In this document: one piece after another, positions 23,361 to 34,657 of the stretch | Position numbering within the stretch: the stretch's first letter is position 1 | How the letters are laid out: each line of letters starts with the position of its first letter | From: Pilatotrama ljubarskyi | Taxonomy: Eukaryota > Basidiomycota > Agaricomycetes > Polyporales > Polyporaceae | Direction: 5' to 3' | NCBI GenBank assembly: GCA_022385805.1 | Contig: MU277706.1 | Span: 89,591 to 153,590 of the forward strand | Length of the DNA: 64,000 nt | Translations under genes and position numbers: made by a program | Notes under the pieces: generated by a model | The model's database searches: none | What the model was told of the DNA's origin: nothing | What the model saw: the letters and a program-made list of their open reading frames with translations, nothing else

Positions 23361-24727
23361 TTACAAGAAGTACTCGGGCAACTGTCAGCAGGCGAACAGC
23401 GACGTGAGCGGATGTAACCCCATGCAGGGTAGGGTCGCGCGACGTACCTTCCCTCCTGCGTTCTGCGCTGCCTGATGGCTCGGCCCGTCTCGCTCGTTCT
23501 CCGGCGCAGCCTGAAACACATTGAAGAACATGGAGCCCCCCGGTCCGACCTCGAGTATGCTCGCGGAGTTCCCACAGCGGTAGCAGTAGTTCGGAGCGGA
23601 CCACACCGTGGAGAGGTGGTCGTCGAACAGTGACGTGTAACCCTCCATACACAATTGATGGGCGCGGAGGATATGTGACATCTGGTTGGTCTCCAAGAAC
23701 TTGTAGACAACGCCTGATCCGAACGTGTAGCCCGCACCCCTAGAACAACGTACAATTGTTATTGAGCACCGCCCGCAACGGCGGAGAACCTGAATGGGGC
23801 AGAAGTCTCACCTCGGTGATATTGCGAAGTCTTCCTTTTCAGGATCTGGGTCTGACCACACAAGATCAGCCATGGGACCCTCATGGGGAATTTCTGGCGG
23901 ACGTGTGAGTCGCCGTTCGAAGCATGAATCAATGAAGACCTGGACGCACCTCGAAACCGGTCTACGACTTTGATTTGGTCTATCGAGTGTATTGAAGGAG
24001 ACAGTCCTGGAAGAACGGGGCGATGAGGCCGAGTAAGCTCGGATAGACCATGTCACGCTTACCGCCATGTACACAGAAGATCTTGTCATCAATAACGACG
24101 GACAGGGTCAAGAAGTCGAACATGTCGGTGAAGTAGGTCCACACGTGCGACCCGCCGTATTTGCGTACGCATTCCGTGTAGAAGCCGTAGGTCTAAACCA
24201 TTACGAAGTATGATTGATGGGTTATTGAAGAAGCGGGGGTAAGGAGGGACGTACTTGGGTGACCGCTCTAGACTCATGGTTCCCTCGAATAAGCTGCACT
24301 CTATCAGGCCACCGGAGCTTCAAGCACGTTAACAGCGATATCGTCTCGACGCTGAAGAGACCGCGATCCACGTAGTCCCCTACGAGAACGTATGAGCACG
24401 CTCCGCAGGACAAGGAAGGACGGCACGAGACACGCACCCAGGAAGAGATAATTTGTATGTGGTGCGTAACCGCCTATCCTGAATATTTCTATGAGGTCGT
24501 AAAACTGGCTTGAATGCCGATCAACCGGTGTGCACTCACTCTGACGGCGTCATCGCTCACCCATGGATATCTCCTACCACCGTGACTGGCGCGCTAACGT
24601 GCACGACATTGGATTCCCGCATGAGGACTTCCTTCGTCTTCGCGCATATTTCTCGCAAGAGTGCCTCGTGCAGTAGTTGTTTCCGGAGTAATTGTGCGAT
24701 GCACGCGTCGAGATCGAAGGGAGCCAT
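23361..24727 (-). CDS. PPG1: Ppg1-type serine/threonine protein phosphatase
   Basis: PP2A-like catalytic subunit; in yeast Ppg1 acts in glycogen metabolism and with a Far-type complex. Eight exons give about 313 residues. The start at 24727 gives [20 protein letters not shown]. Metal and phosphate ligands are all present: [33 protein letters not shown] and a late [29 protein letters not shown] and the phrases [29 protein letters not shown] and [11 protein letters not shown] fit Ppg1 better than PP4 or PP6. The last exon is tiny and encodes LPEYFL, keeping the C-terminal Tyr-Phe-Leu whose Leu carboxylate is methylated in PP2A relatives. The tail before it is much shorter than I recall for yeast Ppg1. 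Confidence 0.93.
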
Positions 24728-27005
24728 GGAGTCTAGGTCTGCGGTAACTTGTAACCTTGCGCTGACTCGCGGCCGGCGTCTGCTGCGAAAGCGTTGTTTG
24801 TGTCTGTTGATAAATTACCATATACAGTCCCCGAAGGCTTCCAGCTGCGCTTGTTCACCTATCCTAAACAGGCAGATACATAACTATACGAAACTACGGT
24901 TCTGCCACCGTATCTGCCCCTCCTACCACGCAGTCCTCTCCGGTTCTCGAAGCCAAAGCCCCACCCAAGGCCGCTGGGAGTCTACGGACGAGGACCGAAA
25001 CAAGTCCGATTCCGTATATTATCTGACTTTGAAGTGATATGCCAGAGCGCACCCTTCTCAATCAAATTCCGTACACCCGTCAGTCAGCGAAGCCAGCAAT
25101 TTATCACCGTTCATCCTCATGCTCCATCGCTCCGGTTTGGTCTTCGCGTCAATATATCCTCCGGAAACGCTATGGAACAAACGGACCGTAGTCAAACCCG
25201 TCTAAATGGCTGCCCACTATGTGCTGTGGGTTCCCCTATGCGAGGTCTTGATTGCCCTCCCTTCGGCGTTCTCCCGCTTCCGTGTCAAGTAAGCAGCGCT
25301 CTTCCTTGACGTGCAGTTCGCTCATCCATGCCGTCTTCGAGCAAAACCATATGTATAAACTGTAGTGAAGAGGTGACCTCTATTTCCTACTTGCGGAGTC
25401 GCACGCGCTGCTCCTCATGACAGCGCCGGAGCGCCTGCAAAATCCCGGTCGATCTGTATTATCAGTGCCGTCTATCGATTGTGCTAACGGCCGTTCCCTC
25501 CCTGTCTGTCCCGCAGGCCAGTCAGCGGGCGGACTTTCGCGCCATGCCCTCGTTCCCCAACGCTGCTCTTTCTGAAGCAGCGGGCGGCAGGGAAAGCGGG
25601 CCTCCTCCCTGCCCTTCCCGTCACCTCATAACAGCGGAGTCCCTCCGGATCCCCTTCTGTCCACAGCAAGGTTATGTCCTTGACACCGAGAAGGACAGCT
25701 TCCAGGCCGTGATGATTGCGAGGACATCGCAGGCGCCCTTCTCTGGTCGTCCCGCGGAGCTACCATATCCTCTCCGTCTCCTTTCTGATCGGACAGTTCG
25801 GACGTCGCACCTCTCCCCCGGGACGGGAGGCGCGCTCGAGCGGGGCCTTTTGCCAAAATGCGTAGAGACCAGCCTTGCTTGTGTGCGCTCAATGTGAGTT
25901 CAACTTGGCCCACTCGTCGGGCTCGCCACGTTCGGCCAATCAGAGCTGACTGCGCGACTTCAATGGGTGCTGTACACGTACATGTCTACGTACTCCGGAG
26001 GGCGCAGGGCTGGGGCAAGCGCGCTCTGGTCGCTCAATCTGCCCAGGATGGAGTTGGACGAACCAGAGTGACCAGCATCGTACACAGAGATCTCGATACG
26101 ATCTGCCCGAAGGATGCATCTGTCCTCCGCTCACGATTTTCGTTTCCGGTGGCACAGGCTCGCCCGTGCGACTGCAGCGCAAGGCCGAGCCCTGGGCGCT
26201 TGCCTGCTCCGCTATGCCTTGTTTCTGCTACAGTACCACGCTCGCCGCTCGGTGGCACGAGTGATGCCTGATCAGCGGAGTCTCGTCTGCCCCTCTCCTG
26301 GACCTTGGAGTTTGTTCTTCTAGACTCACTCCGGCCGCGTATACGTTACAACCAGCTCCATCGAGACCAATGGGATGGATGTCCGGAAGTTGCCGCTCCT
26401 GCGATGCACCCGCGACGGGATTTGATTGATTCAGGTCTGGAAATACAAGGTCGCCAAGTCCGCGAGGCCGCATGCGCTCGGCTGGTTGGCCTCGAAGACA
26501 ACGGGAAGAGTTGACCTCAGCACAGGACGCGCCAGCATCGCAGCCTGGGCGTTGTGGAAGAAGGAAAGGCGAAACACGCGAGCCGCCGTCGGGGACGACC
26601 CCGCGGCGCCGGAGAGCCATAGCAGGCAACGGAGGGGGGGAAGAGACGCCGCACGTACTACGATCGAAGCCTGCCTGGGCGTGTCCGTTCGCTAGCGGAA
26701 TCATGCGAACTTTGCCCTGTGTTATGTCCAGAACGGGCATGTCTTCCCAACATCTCTGCCGTTATGCCTCGCATCTCGCATCGCTCGTCAACATGTGTCG
26801 TGCACAGTAAAGGCAGCAGCGATCCTATACTCGAACCCCGACATGTCAAACGGACCGCGCATGATACATCGTCGATCTGCTCCCATCCGGCACCGTATAT
26901 CGACAGGTTTGTTTCCCCATATATTTTCGCCCGTCCCCCACCGACGTATAAATGCAGGCTGTCTGTCCGTACGTCGGCCTCCTCACCACGCCTCCCTCAC
27001 CTGGA
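24728..27005. other. Intergenic, no gene seen; promoter of the C2H2 gene at its right end
   Basis: 2.3 kb between divergent genes. Frames at 25481-26810 overlap heavily on both strands without motifs. A TATA-like box lies at 26947. Confidence 0.45.
26947..26953 (+). promoter_or_regulatory. TATA-like box of the C2H2 gene
   Basis: TATAAAT stands 59 bases before the ATG at 27006. Its position makes the more upstream ATG at 26952, which overlaps the box, an unlikely start. Confidence 0.45.
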
Positions 27006-27972
27006 ATGGTTCAGCTCTTCTTCATGGATCCCGGCTACCCCTACTACACCGCCACAAGCACAGGTCAAGACCAGTCTTCGGGTCAGCAGCAGCACCATCC
27101 CCGCCACCAGCAGAACCCAGGCTATGCACGTCCGCCAGAGCAGTCTCCGGCTGGCCATGGATACCCATACCCGCACGCCCAGCTCCCGCCCGTCGTCTCG
27201 GGGGGCTACAGCCATCCGTACCCTCAGCAGCAAGAGCAGCAGCACCAGCATCAAGGCTCACCCTACCACTCTTCGCTACCGCATGGCGGCATGGGTGGCA
27301 CGCTGCCTCCCATTACTCATACCCAGGGGTACTCCCGCGGTGCCACACAAGCTAGCCGATACGACGCGGGGCCCCAGGGCGGATACGTGCCTTCTCTTGG
27401 TCAGTTGTCTTCTCCTGCTCGTCACAGTGCGGTTTGACTCAGCGACGACGCGGCTCTCCCTGACAGGTCCCACGCTCCACGACCTACCATTCACGCCTCG
27501 TCCGGCTTCTGCGGGCCAGGGCGTTCGTAGCGGCAGCTACGGACCCGCCCAGTCGTCTTCGTCCCGGTCTCCGCCGCTGTATGACCGCCAGGGCATCTCG
27601 TCCTCCGCAACCTACCCTCCATCGCGTCACGGTATACAGCACCCATCCCTCTCGCACTCCACCCAGCTCATCCCGACACCAGCCCAGACGTACCACGGCT
27701 ACTCCTCCGGCTCGTCGTCCCCCGGAGGCTCGATGCCCATCGTCGCGTCCATTCCTCCGGCATCGGGGGCGATCGCGCCGCAAGAGCGGTTCTACTGCGA
27801 CAAGTGCGACAAGTCGTTCGGACGGGCGCACGACAAGAAGCGGCACTACGAGAGCGCGCACCTGCAGACGCACCACGAGTGCCGCTTCTGCCACAAGTGC
27901 TTCAGCAGGAACGACTCGCTGAAGCGGCACCAGGACAACGGATGCGAGAAGGACCCCAGCTTTCAGTCTTGA
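27006..27972 (+). CDS. C2H2 zinc-finger transcription factor
   Basis: Nuclear DNA-binding protein. Two exons, 27006-27399 and 27467-27972, join in phase for about 300 residues. The N-terminal two thirds is rich in Gln, Pro, Tyr, Gly and Ser (for example PQQQEQQHQHQGSPYH) and probably disordered, as in activation domains. At the C-terminus are two adjacent zinc fingers. The first is FYCDKCDKSFGRAHDKKRHY with a final His (C-x2-C-x12-H-x4-H). The second is HECRFCHKCFSRNDSLKRHQ, whose last ligand is Cys (C2HC). The protein ends a few residues later. The start at 27006 (MVQLFFMDPG) is preferred because of the TATA box; 27024 is also possible. Target genes cannot be inferred. Confidence 0.85.
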
Positions 27973-30398
27973 GGGCGCGATACCGTGCGCTAGTCTCACC
28001 TTCTGCTACAGTACCCTATTGTTCGATAATTCCCAGCTCTCAGCCCTTCCCATCTTGTCGGAGCAGCACTAGACCATCGCTCTCTGCCTTTCGTAGTCAC
28101 ATTGCTCGCACTGCTGTTTCCCTTCTCTGCCTACTCTACCAACGTGCTTATCTTCGACGGATCGTGGAACGCTCTCTTCGGCTACTGTCAATACCTAACT
28201 TAATATGACCACCTCGTCCGCTTCTTCCTAGCACAGTGGGGAGCCGCTCGCTCAGGGCCGCAAGAACTATCCTGCGCAGAAGACAACATATGGTGGTGAC
28301 AGGAGGAAATGCGTTCCCGCTGTCATCCGCGCCGAGATGGAATGGAAGTCAAGCGACTCAGATTAATGGATAACGCAGACGTCGACCGGGACAGCATCAA
28401 GATTGCGCGGTCGTGCGCCGCGGTCGTCCCCTCGAGAAGGCATCCTCCTTCTGCGGGAGCAGCACGATGGCCATATCGAAGCTCGGCGAGTGACCTGTAC
28501 ACTCCGCTGGATCACTATGCCCGCGATTCCTTCTAATCTTGGCATCGAGATTGTGGCATTAGTGCACAGACGACCAGAATTGCACGCCCCCGATCCGATC
28601 GCGGACGCAGAAAGCGAGTACGCTGTAGCGTTGCACACGTAAATATTCGCCGGGGATCGTGCCGCCGGATGGCGGGCGGGCTGGACGATCCGCAAGCTGC
28701 GCTGCTCTCCACGACTGGGCCGCGGTGCATGCGCAGCGTGAGTAACGGCTCGTGTGGGTATGTACGTACGAACGAGCCAGCGGATGTCACTCTGAGCGTC
28801 GGTCGTCGCGGTCACCCACCCTGCACGCCCATTAGCACTCGGACGCGACCGTGTCCTCCAGCCTCGTTCCGCTCACTCGGAGTGGTGTGCACAGGGGCAC
28901 CCACCAGCGTGCGCGTGCAGTAGGTTCATCTAAGCTTTTCGTTTTGTTCCTCGCCTATCGCGATACCAATCGCCGATACGCTAGGTCATCGTGCTCGTCA
29001 TCGTCCGCCTTCGGGTTCGCGACTCGTGCGTGTACGCCTCCGAAGAAACGGAAGATCGCGAGCAGAGTCGCAAAGACGGACAAAAGGGGCAGTGCGGCTC
29101 CTCGTCCGAGGCGTGGGCGCTCACCACTGCGCATGGTCCGGTTACAGCGTCACGCGTGCTGCCGAGCCCGGCGAGCTGGCGACGACAAACGCTCCCCTTC
29201 GATTAAGGCGACGTCGGGTAGGTTGATTGCCACAGCCGTCCGTTACCCTATGAATATACGTCTCCAAGGCCGCACCGTGCGTGCCCCATGACCGGATCTC
29301 TTCCCCGCGGTAGACGCACGACGCGGTGGAAGTGCGTAAAACAGCAGCAGGCATGCTTTTCAGTCGGCTCCCCCTTTCCAGCGACTGTGCTCAAGAGGTC
29401 CTGCAGGTCAGCTGTGCCGACGCTATCGCGACATGTAACCATTCGCGGGCAGAATCTCTTCTTGCTCGGGAGAGGCGGGTGGGGGAAGGTACGGCAAGCG
29501 TAATCATACCTAACACCAGCACGCATCGATGGGCGTGATTGACTCCTAGATAGCATAGCGATTCAGTGCGCGAGCCATGAAGGCAAAAGAGCCTCCTATT
29601 GAGGATTTGGAGACTTACGTGTCGCGGCGAGGATTCGCCTTGCGCGTTATGACCGTGGGTGCTATCCCCGCGGGGCCATGCGGTCTCCATGCTCGCACCA
29701 GGCTTCATCCTCAGCGTCGACGGATCATCACGCCTTTACCGAGAGTGACCACGTACTTTCTGAGCTTCCGAAGGATCCACGGTGGCCTCGGGTCAGCTCT
29801 CTCTTAAACTAAGGGTCGGGGCTGAGACGAGCGGAGAACCCCAGAAGCACGGCAACGACGACGTCCTGTCGACAGCAAGAAAAACAAATGTATCACCGCT
29901 TCTCGCACTGCACTCCCGGGGAGCCAGTGAGGGCTCGACGAAGGTGTTTATTTCCCGGCTATGACATGGAAGCCGGAATGACTTGTTTGTGTAACATGAT
30001 GAAAGCGACAGGATGCAACGCTCACCGGCGCTTCCAGCACTCGCAGAGGTGACTTCTTGGAGCGATCCGCATAAATGCGGTCCGATGTCTGGATCGGTCC
30101 ACTTCAAGAAAACTGCGGCTTTGTGATCGTACAGGCGCTGTGACCAATTGCAGCATCGGGCTGTAGGACCCATACTGATTCGCCCAGACTTGTATCTTCG
30201 GTCAGCCCGGACTACGCCTCTCACACTTGCACAGACGCAAACGTTCCACAGCAGCTGCCTGAATTGTTGAACGCAAGCAGTCAGCAGTTCCAGAGCATAG
30301 TATCACATACAATACACGTACACAGCGCTCCAGGATCATGACTCGGACGGTGCGCGTCCTGCGCGCCGTCCGAAAAGAAGGGACGCTCTTCTTCATGA
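27973..30398. other. Intergenic, no gene seen
   Basis: 2.4 kb between convergent genes. A short basic, Lys/Arg-rich plus-strand frame occurs near 29020-29200 but has no start context or motif. The outer parts should be 3' UTRs. Confidence 0.4.
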
Positions 30399-31515
30399 CT
30401 ACTCGCTATCCCCCTCGCTGTCCTCGTCGTCACTTCGTTGAGCAAGACCCTCGATTTGTACTCCACCACTCCCGCTACCCCCTTCTTCATGACCATGCGC
30501 CGCCTCCTCTTCGGCCTCCTGCTTCTTCTTCAGCTTGGCAATGACCTTGTCCGCGCGGTTGAAGATACCGGCCGTTGGGGCGCCGCACGCCGCACACTTG
30601 GGTGTCTTCGCAAAGCGCTTGATAGCGCACGTCGAACAGAAGTAGTGTCCGCAGCGCGTCACGACAGGGTCGGTGTAGGGCTTCCGGCAGATGATGCACG
30701 CGAACGGGATGTCTTCGTCGTCAGAGTCCGTGTCCGACTCTTCCTCGGCCTGTTTCTTCGGGTTCGCGGCGAGCTTGTCCAGCTGCCAGCCTGCCAGATC
30801 TGGAGTGAAGCATGTCAGCCGCAAGTAATGCGCACCCGCTCGAAGAAGCACTCACATGTTCCACGATCGTGCAAGAACTTGCACGTATCGCCATAGCCGC
30901 AGTAGCCGGTCTCTGTCGGGTCAGTCAGCAATTGTTCCGTGCTGTCTCTCGCTGGACGTACGCACCTTTGTAGTCTTTACACACGTCAGGCTGGTAGTCG
31001 ACTATCGTGACCGTGCGGATGGTGCTGTTGTTGGACCGCTGAGGCCCGACCCTCATGGCCTTCGGCACCTCCTTGTTCTTCTTGATGTGCGACTGGTACC
31101 CTTTCTGCCCGTGATACATCCCGTCGTCCGGCACCTCTTCGTCATCCTCGTCCTTCTTCTCGTTTCTCCGCCGCTTGGCGAGGAGTTCCTCCGCCTCATC
31201 GCCCTGCAGGATCTCGAGCGCCGTGTTCACATGCGAACCCTCCACGGTCCACTTCACATCCGGCCCGTCTCGTTTCTGATCCTCGTCGTCTAGGTCGTCC
31301 CGCTCCCGCTGAGATATAGTGCGCTTGGTGCCGGCGCTAAGCAGGTTGGCAGTGGATTTCCGTGAGGGCAGGACAACTTCGGATTTCGAGGAGGACGGTA
31401 CAGGTACGTGCAGGGCAGTGGCTGGTGGCGATTCTGACCGTTTCCGGGCTGTAGCAGGGCGGCCTCGTCCCTTCTTTTTGAAGAAGGGTACGGTTACATT
31501 CTCGGTAGAGGCCAT
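30399..31515 (-). CDS. CWC24: Pre-mRNA splicing factor Cwc24 (RNF113A-like)
   Basis: Spliceosome component of the Bact complex that helps place the U2/U6 catalytic centre at the 5' splice site. Three exons, 31515-30966, 30912-30856 and 30799-30399, close in phase for 335 residues. The N-terminal half is charged and disordered, with KTRG-like basic patches. [20 protein letters not shown] plus [10 protein letters not shown] forms a CCCH zinc finger (C-x8-C-x5-C-x3-H). AGWQLDKLA links to a RING finger: [20 protein letters not shown], then [20 protein letters not shown]. The tail is acidic ([10 protein letters not shown]). The domain order and linker are exactly those of Cwc24/RNF113. A ubiquitin-ligase role is suggested by the RING but is not shown by the sequence. 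Confidence 0.94.
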
Positions 31516-33595
31516 TTCAACGGTCAGACGACGCAATAGGTTGACCGCGGAGATTTGGTGGACGTGGTAGGCGAGAAAGTGCTGCCTCAGCCTTAGGATG
31601 CACAGAGTGCAAGCTGTAACACCACGGTGGCTGAGAGCGCCTAACCAGCCTTAGTCAGCGCCTCCATCAATAATCTTGCTCGGTGCTTAGCAGTGCTACT
31701 CCGCCTGCTCGACTTGGTAAGTACGCTTGCTCGCGAATGCCGCCACTTCGCTACTGTACTATATCGTTGAAAATATCTGCTCACAACCCTATGTACAGGC
31801 TTCTAGCCTGATAGACGTATTACTTGCGTCATGAAGTACGATTTGGCGAATGGAAAGCGCATCCTATCAGATCGTCCGTCTTTCCGCGATCCGTCGACCG
31901 AGATGACAAGCCAACTCCGCCTACGTTTGAGGGCGACGAAGATTTGGCCGTCAGAGGGTCGTAGCGTACGCATTGCCGCGATTTGCGCCTAATTGCTCCG
32001 ACATGTCGCAAAAATCTCTGCCGCCTACTCTGCTCGCTGTAGCACTTGCGCGATGCCCAGCTTTTCGTTGAGCTTAATGTCGAGCGTTCCTGCAGGGACT
32101 AGCACTGAGTTGTGCGGCGGTCGGAGGAGCCGCTACTCACGCGGGCACGCAAGGTGCTAGAAGCCTTGCTTATTCACGGTCCGCTGCCAGGCCGCCAGCG
32201 ACAGGAAGGCCATCGCGATACGAGCCCTCACCGCGCACACACTCCGACCTCCCCGATGCTCTGCCTTGCCACAGTCCGGACGGTTGAACAGCACCTGTTC
32301 ACTTGGCTCGGACGACGGATCCTCGCTTCGCGCCACCGTGCATCCTCGGCGTCGACGTCTACAGTATCACCGTGTCGTCACGACGCGCAGCGCGCAGGCC
32401 CGGGTACGTGCTACTCTTCGCGATGGTTCTTGCCAGAGGCTGCCGTCATACCGGTGTCATCCAGGGACGCAGTGATACTTACATAGATATCCCTAGCTTC
32501 AAGAAGGCCCCCGAAGCTCTCCAGCTCTCAGCACTCGCACTGCTGAACCGCGCAAACGCTCAAACTGCTCTCCTCTGGCATCGGGTCACACGCGGGACCA
32601 CCCAGGCACGCCCGAGCCCGCTTCCCCGCGCTCCTCGATTATCGCCCGAAGTCCCTCCCTCAGCCGCGCTACCGTCCCCCGCTCCGGAAACCGCGCTGCC
32701 CAGGGGGCCACAGCCGAAGTGCACAAGCTCAAGGCTGATATCCTGGGACGCGTTCCTGGCTGATCTGCGCCTCCAGACCCTGGTGTCTTCCCAGGGTCAT
32801 CTCAGCTCGGCCGACTCCTTAACTCCATGAACATTTGGCACTTGCTTGTCGCCGCGTCCTAGCAGGCTTCCAGGCGAAGGGCCGCCGTGCATGTTGGACG
32901 CTCGCACTGTCGGATAGCGGGCCTTTCGATCGTTCGGCTGCAGTGGGCCCCCACGGGGTAGGCAGTCCTGGAAGCCAGCAGTACTTAGTGCCAATGAGTG
33001 AAATTGCAAGTCGGGGGCGCGGTTTCCAGTTGACGCGTTGCCGTGGCACGTTGCAGGTCGGCACCGCCTCTGCTCCCGACGAGTGCTTCTGCGCATGTGG
33101 ACGCCCGTGGGGGGCTCCGACGATGTGCTTCTCGCTGACTTATGCGGTGTGCTATTCGTGGCTAACGTCCTCTTTCGACGTTGCGCCGGCCTGCGGAGGT
33201 AGGGGTCGCTGAGTGGCGAATTCTCGCACGAATCAGTTCCAGAAGTCTTGCGTGAATTCTTCTCGCCGTTATCTGAAGGGCGACGATGCAGCGATGCGTC
33301 GCAAAGAGGCTCGTATTCAGGAGAAAGCTATCTATGGGATACATTGCTTGGTACTTCTCTGCGCCCCCGCTGCGCTGCTGTCCTTCGGCTCTTCATTACC
33401 GGGAGTACAGTACTACAGAACGGACAAGGAAGAGGATGAGGACGGTTCGCATGCGCGAAGGGAAATCAATGTGAAACAAGCCACGACACCTAACGTGTTC
33501 GAAGCAAACTATCAACATGAATCGCAGGGGGAAATTCAAGCGGCCCAAAGAGTATACAGCTAGAACTGGAACAGACGAATACCCCCCACCGTCAT
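31516..33595. other. Intergenic, no gene seen
   Basis: 2.1 kb. Plus-strand frames at 32112-33212 carry no motif and disagree with the usual codon pattern of the window. The part next to 31516 is the promoter of the splicing factor gene. Confidence 0.4.
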
Positions 33596-34657
33596 TTACT
33601 GCGAATCGTCCTCGCGCGTGCGCTTGACACCCGCAGAGGCGTTGTCGGCCGCCGAAGCGGACGGAATCGTTTGCTGGAGTTGCTGCTGCTGCACCGCGCC
33701 CGCGCCCGTCACTCCGACCACCAAGCCCTTCAGCCAGCCGTTCTCCCGACGGAGCGCCTCGCACTCCTTCTCAAGCTCGCCCACGCGGACCTCCAGCTCC
33801 TTCGCCTTGCGCTCCAGCGCAGCTTCCCGCTCCTTTTTCTTGAGCCGGAAGCGGGCAGACGCGGCGGTGTTTCTGCGCCGCTTGTCCTCGGCCGCGGTCA
33901 GCGGAGTAGCCGAGGATTTGTCCTCGTTTCCGTCCGCAGGGCTGGCGGCCTGCGAAACGTCCGAAGGGGTGGAGAACGAGGTGCGCGCGGTACGGGCACG
34001 CTTGGTGGTGGTGGCAGTGGGGCTAGACGCCTGGGACTGGGGGGACTGCACCGTCGATGTGGGCGTAGCGGGCATAGACTGCGAGGTGTTAATGGGGCCC
34101 GGACGGAAGGTGGACGCATGCATAGACAGCAGCTGAGCGATGGTGTTCGCAGAGTTGTTGGGGACTGCAGCTGGCTGAGGTACCGGCGCAGGAGGGACCA
34201 TGAAGGGGTCGATCCCAAAGCCTGCCAGGATGCTGTTCAGGTCGAACGGCGGGAGCTGCTGAGGCGTGGCCGAACCACTGGCGGGAGGTTGTGCAGAGTG
34301 GACCACACCGGTGGGGGGAAGGACGGTTCCCATCACCACGTTCTCGTGGGCCTGAGTCTCGGCTATACCGCTGCGCTGCAGGTCCTCGTCTGTGTCGTTG
34401 TAGCGCTCCGGGTCATCCTCGCTGCTCTCGTCCAGGGAGCCACGCTTGCCATCGAGGCGGTCCTTCTGGACACCCTCGCCAGGGCGGGTGGAGACGAGGG
34501 GCTCGTCAGACTGGAAGTTAAGGTTCGTCCAGAGGTCAAGCTGGGCGTTCAGGTCTGGGAACGGTGGGACCGAGAGGAGGTCGGCATCGGAGAGGTACGG
34601 GTTGGGCGGCGGGATGGGGTGGACGATGTTGAGGCCTTGGAGATTGGATGGTGCCAT
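33596..34657 (-). CDS. bZIP transcription factor, Cys3/MetR (Met4-like) type
   Basis: Single-exon gene of 353 residues. The basic region EDKRRRNTAASARFRLKKKE followed by a short zipper, with Leu/Val heptads through VGELEKECEALRRENGWLKG, is the signature of Neurospora Cys-3 and Aspergillus MetR, activators of sulfur assimilation. It is not Gcn4-like (which has RNTEAARRSR). The N-terminal part has an acidic patch (DESSEDDPERYNDTDEDLQ) that could activate transcription, and a Ser/Thr/Pro/Gln-rich middle. An LPPFDLNSILAGFGIDPFMV stretch is probably a conserved short motif. No intron is seen. Control of sulfur genes is inferred from the basic region only. Confidence 0.88.
   Translation of the reverse strand: MAPSNLQGLNIVHPIPPPNPYLSDADLLSVPPFPDLNAQLDLWTNLNFQSDEPLVSTRPGEGVQKDRLDGKRGSLDESSEDDPERYNDTDEDLQRSGIAETQAHENVVMGTVLPPTGVVHSAQPPASGSATPQQLPPFDLNSILAGFGIDPFMVPPAPVPQPAAVPNNSANTIAQLLSMHASTFRPGPINTSQSMPATPTSTVQSPQSQASSPTATTTKRARTARTSFSTPSDVSQAASPADGNEDKSSATPLTAAEDKRRRNTAASARFRLKKKEREAALERKAKELEVRVGELEKECEALRRENGWLKGLVVGVTGAGAVQQQQLQQTIPSASAADNASAGVKRTREDDSQ

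Noticed and set aside
26228..26740. 170-codon minus-strand frame upstream of the C2H2 gene
   Set aside because: No motif or homology pattern, and overlapping frames of similar length exist on the other strand.
26820..26845. Possible tRNA B-box (CTCGAACCCC)
   Set aside because: No matching A-box or foldable cloverleaf was found around it.
26952..27005. More upstream ATG for the C2H2 factor
   Set aside because: This ATG overlaps the TATA-like box at 26947, so it would lie upstream of transcription; 27006 was chosen.
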